DNA of 64,000 nt from Neoarius graeffei (taxonomy: Eukaryota > Chordata > Actinopteri > Siluriformes > Ariidae). Below the pieces are notes generated by a model. It had not been told where the DNA came from. It ran no database searches and saw only the letters and a list, made by a program, of their open reading frames with translations. The stretch lies in the NCBI RefSeq assembly GCF_027579695.1, contig NC_083574.1, positions 46,926,559 through 46,990,558 on the forward strand. Reading direction: 5' to 3'. The position numbers were made by a program, and so were the translations under genes. Every line of letters starts with the position of its first letter. Within the stretch, counting starts at the first letter, position 1. Below are positions 47,701 through 56,700 of the stretch, piece after piece.

Positions 47701-50700
47701 TTAAATAAGGCCATTACCTGTGTTGATACAGACCATTTTCTTTTAAATTGTGTGTGGTTCTTTTAGGATTGGCCTAAAGTATGGAAAGCCAGCCTAAAGA
47801 AGAATCCAAATGATGCCACTTTGGTTTCAGGGCTGGTCACCTATCTTCTTGGGTATGAAAAGCTCAAATATGCTAACTTCCTTTTGAACAAAAGGATGTG
47901 GTCGGTAAACTTTTTCGTTTACAAATAGAATCTGTCATGCATTTATTTTGATCATGACAGCAGTTACTATATTGCATATAACACATCTGCTTTTTTTTTT
48001 TCTTTCCCCCGTTTCCAAGCTGCCCAGAACATCCTGTTGTGAAGCTGTTAAAGAAGCTCCAGTATCAAGTGTATAACAGGCTGTACCCCATAATAAGCCA
48101 AACTGTTCCTCCAAGCCCAATACCTGGCCACTCTGTCTCTTTAAAGCCTTCACACAGTGCACAGAGCCTGCTGCTCCCTCAGAGTCCACCGAGTCAGCTC
48201 AAGCCTGGCCTAATCCACAGCCTGTCGGATGCCTCCATTTCACTCTCGCCACTGCCTGACCTCAATGCGAATGACACGGCATCCAAAATAGGTTCAGAAG
48301 AGCTCCCGACCCCAGTCCCTCCAGACCGGGAGAACTCCTTTGAGGATCTTGAGCAGTATATGACCCAGCTGGACTGGGCTTCAGCTTGTGCAGATGACAC
48401 AGTTTCTGATATGACCTTTGACATGAGCCACAGTGACGTGGAAGCTCACATTCAGGAAGTGGAGGAGCGAGCTTTGAAAGAACACCTGAAAGTCATAGTC
48501 AAAGACATACACAATGCCATTGGTAAGCAAACATGATAACATGACCTTCTACAGCTGCTGAAAATCAGTTTGGAAATCATGACTGTCGGCTGAATGGCTG
48601 AATTAATGCCTTGGTCTTTCCCTGCTTTAGATCGTCTGCTGTCTCTGTGTCTGCTTTCTTTTGAATGTCTTAACACTGCTAGCTCCAAAGACCAGTGTGT
48701 AGCATGCATAGAGGAAGTCTTCTTCACCCCAATATGGAGCCCTCTACTGGCCCTTTTTAGGTATTCCCTTTTTTTTTTTGTAGCATTTGGTATTACAGAC
48801 ACTAAATATTAATCAGTTAGTGTTGTGATTATAGGGATCAAGTTCTATGTACCCCGCCTTTCGCCCGTAGTCAGCTGGGATAGGCTCCAGCTTGCCTGCG
48901 ACCCTGTAGAAGGATAAAGCGGCTAGAGATAATGAGATGAGAAGTTCTATTTGCCTGCAGAGTGGCACTAAAGCTGAATCCCAAATATTTGATCACAAGC
49001 AAATGTTGCACAAATACACTGGTAGGCAGTGTAGTCCATTAACATTATTCTTTTTTTTTTCACAGAACCTAAATACATTGAAATAAAGAACAGTCATGAT
49101 GGGCAACAGTGTGCAGGGTTTAAATAAACACACACAGAGCAGCTGGATCTCTTGCTTAACACACATTTAGATGGCGTTTCACAAGCAAATTAATTGGCAA
49201 GTCGTATGTGAAGTGATTTTGAGTCAGGCGAGTTATAGCAGAGAAAACACTAAGGGGGGGAGATCTGGTTGCCCTCCAGGAGTCAGGTGGAATAAGTTCA
49301 ACATGGCAGGTTCTTTAAGTGAACCTGCCTGGTCTTGAAATATTTCCTTGGAAATGAGCAAACAGTATCATGCAACAGTTTGGACACCACCTAATTCACG
49401 GAATTGTGTGTTTGGTGGGTTCCCTCTCCCCCTTATTACTGGCGCCGCTTCTTTATGTCTAAAATAATGATGAATGTCATTTCTCTTTACTTAATTGAGC
49501 AGTTCTTGACATGGATTACTACAGTTGTGGAATACAGCTATTTAGTTTGTTTTTATTGTTTACTGTTTGATCTGAAATGCATTAAGAAGGCAAGAAAGTC
49601 CACTAATTTAACTTTTGATGAGGCACACCTGTTAATTGAAAAGCATTCTAGGTGACCACTCCAAATCTGGGCATGCTGACGTTTGACGGATGGTAAGAAA
49701 AGGCAGGCAGGTAGTCCTTACAGTCCTCCCAGCATCGCTCAGCACCAGTTATAGGCTGATGATCAGATAGGAAGGCTGGATGAATCGTCAATGGATGCAA
49801 GCATGGTTTTCTCGCATGCAAATAAATGAAGCTGGGCTACTTCTAACTTGCAACTCTAGTGCAGTGTCTAAAATCACTCACTCATTCACGACTCACTATC
49901 TAGAGAATTCTGTATAGAGGACTATATAGTGAGCTCATTGGTAAAATGAAAAAAACACTTTTGGACACTCCGCCGCCGTGCCGTTATCTATGTCATTACT
50001 GTTGCACAATTAAAACGTGCCAGATCAGTTGGCTGGTGGGTTTTCAAAATAAATACTGCGTGTTTTTTTTTTTTTTTTTTTTTGTGAAATTCTAAAATAT
50101 TCAACATTTCAAAAGTCAAATGGAAACTTATTTACATTTGTACATATTCTCTTGTTGCTGCACCGGGTGTTCCTCTATCATCTGACATTTTTCTTTCAGC
50201 GCAACCACAGTGCATGATGGTCTGTATTGCTTGGTTAGTGACCATCGGTTGTACACTACTTTTCACGATGCATTGTGGGATACTAGGAGTCCATTATATA
50301 GGGTGTAATAATTCTCACTATCCATTCGGACAGCACTACAAAATGGCGAACTCGCTATATCATTCATTCATTTCATTTATTATACAGGAATTTTTAAAAG
50401 TAACAGACAGTTACAGTTTAAAGGGCCTGGCTCAGCTTCAGCTGGTTTTCAGCAGGTTCCTGTTCTGCAGCACATAAAACAGGAGTACAAGACACCAACA
50501 CCAGACTGACAAGTATAGACACCACAATACAGTACAATAACAGCACAAAAACGTGGGACAAGGATAAAAGTAAACAAAAGAAAACAATATTACACAGACA
50601 TAAATCAGTTAAGGTTTTGAATAATGTCAGTGTGTGCAAGTATGTATGATGTGTTAGTGGTTGCAAGTATGACTATTCAGCAAAAGAAATATATAATAGG

Positions 50701-53700
50701 CTTGGCACGGTTATGGGAAAAAAACTGAACCGTACGATACGCCTGTTGCGGTGCAATACGCGTATAAACCGCGGTACCCCTATTTTAAGACGTTCGCCAA
50801 AAAAAAAAAAAAGCCGAATGCCCGTATGAAACCACGTGGTTCTCTTTCGCGCGATTCTTGAAGTGACAGCGGAGTGTGGATGGCAAGTGCAAAAATGGCA
50901 AGTGGGAGTGGAGAAGGCAGGTCGTCGTACATAGAGGATGCCCCCGCGGCGTTCAAATCAGGTGTGTGGGAACATTTTGGTTTTCCCATTACATGCGATG
51001 ACGCCGGCAAAAAATCAATTGACAAAAACGTCACAGTATGCAAGCTTTGTAAAGTACGAATGCCGTACACTCGTGGGAATACTTTAACACACACATCTGT
51101 TCAAAAGTAAGCTTTAAGAACTCATTTTTATTTCTTCCAATTATGAAAACTCTGTATGTGACAAAAGACACCTGGTTCCTCTAGATGCCACAACATGGCA
51201 GCAAACACTCCTGACACTTTGTACAAATACTGTAGTAAATAAAAAAGCTGTTGAAATCATCCATGTCTTCCCTCTTGCTGTTTCAAAATACTACCTGGCT
51301 TTTCATCAGAGATTGTTCATAAAATGTGCTTATGTCAACTCAAACTCAGTTTGTGCATGATTATTTCATTGTAACTATAATTTTAACCTCTCTTAAATGC
51401 TGTATCCTAAACTATGTTTACTTAAGGTAAATAGTAGGCTATATGCCCAAATACAGAGTACTTAAGATTAAAAAAAAAAAAACCGCAATACGTACCGAAC
51501 CGCAGACCTCAAACCGCAATACGTACCGAACCGCGACTTTTGTGAACCGTGCCACCCCTAATATATAAGCCTTTTTAAAATGAGTAATAGATGGTGTTAT
51601 TCTGATGTGATGTGGAATATCATTCCATGTTTTAGTGTAAGTGTGAAAGAATGATCGCTGGCCATAGGTGTTTCTAAAGGCTGGCACTGTAAGAAGTGCC
51701 CTAGTTACTGATCTTGTTGTCCGCCCCTGTTGCATGTTAATTGTTGGAAGGAACACAGCAAGACTAGCTATGGGACGGTTTGATTGTAGCTGAAAGTAAA
51801 ATGTCATAGTATGGGTGTTAATGTAGTTCTGAAAAGTAAGAGCATTTGAGTGGGTGAGTGCAGTACAGTGATGTGTCCAACTAGGAAGTTGATGGTGGAT
51901 CTTAAATGCTCTGTTGTATAATCTAGCAATTGGTTCTGTGATTTTCTTTTGTAGTGAGAGACCAAATAGGAAGACAATAAGATAATGTTGAGAGAATAAT
52001 TGCGTGTAAATGTGTGTGATACTGAGGGTGACAAATATGGTCTGATCTTACTATAAACATATAGCTTCTGATTAACTTTACTTGCTAACTTGTGTGTTCT
52101 CTGTAAGTAAGATGTGAATCCAAAATCACCAAGATATTTATAGGTTTTTGTGGTCACAAGGTTTTGATTTGAAAGGGTAATAGGGACAGAGATGGACAGG
52201 CTTTTCCTTTGGGAATAAAAATACATACATTCAGTCTTCTTGACGTTGATGGTTAAATGATTTGTTTACTATCGTCCACTGTATAGTGAGTGATTTTGGA
52301 CACCGCATAGATTTCCCATGGTGCACATGTTCACTAATGCTGAATGGAGGTCTGTGGTGGGGAATTCACTAAACACTACAAAGAGAGCAACACTGCTCCC
52401 TGTAGGCATGCTTGGAATATGCACTGAGGAAGCGGTCACCAGGCATGATCACATCACTGCAGGGAAGGATCTCATCTCATTTATCTCTAGCTGCTTTATC
52501 CTTCTACAGGGTCGCAGGCAAGCTGGAGTCTATCCCAGCTGACTACAGGCGAAAGGCGGGGTACACCCTGGACAAGTCGCCAGGTCATCACAGGGCTGAC
52601 ACATAGACACAGACAACCATTCACACCCACATTCACACCTACGGTCAATTTAGAGTCACCAGTTAACCTAACCTGCATGTCTTTGGACTGTGGGGGAAAC
52701 CGGAGCACCCGGAGGAAACCCACGCGGACACGGGGAGAACATGCAAACTCCACACAGAAAGGCCCTCGCCGGCCCCGCGACTCGAACCCAGGACCTTCTT
52801 GCTGTGAGGCGACAGCGCTAACCACTACACCACCGTGCCGCCGGAAGGATTTCATGTTAGGGCAATATAGTTCTGTGGCTCCAGGAGTCCGTCAGTGAAA
52901 GGACATCTCACACACGCAAGGTGTGTGATGTGTAAAGTATATGAATGGCCATTCATGTCTTAAAGTAATAATGACGGATGTCGTTTCTCTTTACTTAGTC
53001 GAGCGGTTCTTAACCTAATGTGGATCACTACAGCTGTGCAATAGGGCTATTGCCTTTTTTTTTTAAACTGTTTGATCTGAAACACATTAAGAAGGTAAGA
53101 AATTCCACTAGTCAACTTTTGACAAGGCAAACCTGTTAACTGAAAAGCATTCCAGGTGACTACCTCATGAGACTGGTTAAGATAATGCAAAGTGTCATCA
53201 AGGTAAACACTGGCTACTTTGAAGAATCTAAAATATGAAACGCATCCCCCCCCCCCCCCCACACACACACACACACACGCACACCTTTTGTTTACCACAT
53301 TCCATGTATGTTCCATATGTTATTTCTTCAGTATTTTTCTACAATGTAGAAAATGGTCAAAATACAGAAAAACCTATGAATGAGTAGGGGTGTCCAAACT
53401 TTTGATTGGTACTACATTTACGTCAGTAAGGAGCAGCACACTGTTCTGCAAGAGAAATAATTAAATACCATACCTGCCAAGAATACAATCTCAACAAAGC
53501 ATACAGGAGTTAGAAAAGAAAGCAGGTCTTTCAGACCAGGGTCTGAAAAGGTTCCTATTTATTTATTTATTTATTTATTTATTTATTTTTGCAAATATCT
53601 TTTGAAAATTTACCAAAGTTGATGATTCAACTGCGAAGAGAATCTCTTGAAATCATTTCAATGCAAGTGCTTGTGCAGTCTAAACAATAGATGGTGCTCT

Positions 53701-56700
53701 TAAGCTAAAGGCAAATGAAGTTACAGTCACTTCCACTATGGGTAGAGAACCTGTTATGCAAACCAGTAAACTATAGAAAAGTAACTTGTAATCTTTCCAG
53801 TGCTGAACACACGATTAAGGACACGTCACTATCAGACAAACCAGGTTTTGTAAATGTACAGATTATAGATCCTGTTACGCAATCAATAACTTGTTCAAGT
53901 TGTCCTTCTAAAGGCCAAAAGTGATTAAAATCCTTTGGTTTTACAGTATTTATGCAACTGTTTTTAGTTTCTCCCTATGAATATTTTAGGAAGGTGCATC
54001 GAGATCGCGAACTGGCTTTTGAGAGCAGTGTTGTCCTGTACCGTAATGCCTCACCTGGTGATGTTGGTGTAGCAGTCAAACTGTTCCCCAAAGACCCTGA
54101 TGTTCTGCAGGGTTCCTACCCATATGAGTCTGCAGTGCAGGAGCTAAAACTCCTGTGTAAATACTGCTGTCCTCAGAAGAAGCTCGACTGCATAGGTGAG
54201 ATCTGTTGGCACAGTAAATTGAGTAGTAGTAAAGAAGTAATCAACTGATCTAATCACTCCTTTATTGCTTTGTTTTATCGGGAGAATAATTGGCTTCCAA
54301 TTTCATGGACCATATTAAGCAAGCATTGAATTTGGCTGAAACCTTTTTTTTTTTTCTTGTTTTCCACACTTCAGTGAGAGCCTTAAGACTTATTTGTGCC
54401 TGTGCTGAGCATTATCGTCTCCTTCAAGAGAACGATCCATCACCCAAAACGGCAGCTATGTAAGTAGACCAAGTATGACTTGTGCACTAGTGGCTGCTCA
54501 TTGTGCGCTCTAACTGCTTTCATTCTTTTGCCTTGCATTAAAACAAGTTTGAGATGGATGTGAGGAAGTTGATGTGCAGGTTTTTGAGTTAAATAGGCGA
54601 CCTCTTGCATGTCCCTTTAGCAGTCTGTCAGATTTCATCAGGCCCCACAGACGCCAAAGCGTAGCAGGAGGGCTGTCTTGGCCCTAGGCCCTCAGCGGGA
54701 TGCTCTGAACTAGTTAGCGTGCTATATGGGTCGTCCTGTCTGGAACATGCTCAATCCATGACGTGGTGTCACGGGAAAGTGACAGAGTACTCTTGGAAGA
54801 AGAGTCTGAGGATTGGTCAATTGCGGTACATGCCGGGGGAAAAAGGGGAAAGTCGAATGCAACTGTATGAAATGATAAAAAGAGCTGTTTGTTTAATCAG
54901 TTATGAGTATTGAATTTGATGTTTCCTAAACATGATTACATCACTCACTAGTACAAGCAAAAATGTCTTAATCGCCCTAAATAGTGTGAGCATATCGAGA
55001 TCTAAAATCAATGCTGGATATTTAGAGTTTGGGAAGTGTGTTGGGTATATGGAATTAATGTGACAAACTTTCCCTCTCTCTTTTAAACCCAAGCTGAACT
55101 TTTTGTTCCACACGCTGGAATTTGCTGGGTTGGCTGTTAGAAACAGCCTGTGCGTGCAAGATGTTAGTGCAGCGGTATCTATTAAATCTAAGCAGCCCAC
55201 ACAAACTACTCTGATTCTGTGTCATTGGGATTTTTAATGTTTTCATGAGGACAAGTAAAATGAGCTCACTCGGGCATCCTGTTAAAGATTAACAAAACCC
55301 AAAAATAAACTCCTTTATACTGCTGGATAATATCCATACAAGACACGTTGGAGTTCACCTGTTCATATTCGTACCTCTGTACAAATTTTATTTTAAAAGA
55401 AAAACCACGTCCCTGAGTGCTGCCATCTTGACTCTCTCCAAGGTTCAAATATCACGCTTTGAGTACAAATTGTAATATCGCCTACACCCTACATGACTTA
55501 CCAAGGCTAGAGGATCTCGTGCATGCATCACTTCTAAATTGCTGTAAAACTGAACGGTGTCGGAGTGCCAGGCATTTGGGCGGGGTTTTTTTTTTTTAAA
55601 GCCAGATTGACACTTGTGACATGCTTTTGTTTTTACATCTTTTTAGATGGCAAAAATTGCATTTTTATGGAAATAGGATACGTCTGATTCGTGTATTTTG
55701 TTGCCAGTAAAAATCACATGGTTACAGAATTTCTGATTTAGATTTTTAGAATTGGAAGCCTTTGTCACACGTGCATTACAGCACAGTGATGTTTTTTTTG
55801 TCTGTATTCAACCCATCTGAAGCAGTGAAGGTGCGTGCGCGCGCACAGCAAACGCAGTGGTGCTCTGCAGTGATGTGCAGGGTTTAAGAATTTTATTTTG
55901 TGGTTCTGTGTTAAAGGTAAACAATGTTCTAGCGTGCCATTAATGTTACAGGTGGGTATTTGGTTTCAGTGCAAATGGTTGTGTCCAGGTAAACCTATAT
56001 TTAGCAATTTTTTTTTTTTTTTTTTTTTTAATGGGTAAATTATTGGTTTTATTTTTAATTTCCACGTGCAGAGGTGTGGATGCAAGTACCCTGATCAGCA
56101 AATGGTGTTTATTTTTGGATTTTGTTTGATTTTAAGCGTGAGAATGACTTGAACCATCACCACTCTCGGAAGCTGTGGGTTGGTTTTTTTTTTTTGTTGT
56201 TTTTTTTTTGAGAACCTTTTAAGGGGTATTTGGGTTACATAAGTGTGCATGTCTATTTCAGTCAACAGTGGTGCATTTTACAGATTTCCAGAAACTTGTG
56301 GCCAATTTGGATTCATTGCGTATGAAATATGGGGTTTTGTGTCCAGTTTGAAACCAGAGTGGGTGGGTGTGGGTTTTTTGTTTTGTTTTTTTAAATCAGT
56401 TAATGTCATTCCTGGAGCTGTGTGGGGCTTTGCCCTCCGAGTATGGTTTGAATTCATTGAAAATGTTCAAGGGACACCCCCAACCCCGGTTTAAAAAACT
56501 AAAAATAAAAAAAAGTTGTAATAACTATGATTTGACACAGCAGTAATGGTTGGTGTGTTTTTGGCCTTTTTGCAATTTGGGTTTAGTTTGTGCCTGACGG
56601 TTAGGGCTTATGAATTTTGCTCATGCATGTCTGCACAGGAACAATTAAAGTATTGCAACCCTCTCTCATCCTATTGCATTGTCTCTCATTTCTTTTTGTC

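Larger units (their letters stand above)
50350..52265 (-). mobile_element. LINE 3' end (RT C-terminus plus 3' UTR), split by a hAT element
   Basis: - strand reading has [20 protein letters not shown] then [20 protein letters not shown] (52190-52010), the post-RT part of a LINE ORF2. It is followed by [20 protein letters not shown] and [20 protein letters not shown] (51720-51560), the typical C-terminus. Frames are broken between. The 3' UTR continues beyond the hAT insertion (50697-51560) to 50350. The clade was not determined. Confidence 0.7.

Noticed and set aside
50874-51110. Host ZBED gene
   Set aside because: The BED exon lies within an 864-bp element with hAT ends and an exact 8-bp target duplication. 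No downstream exons.
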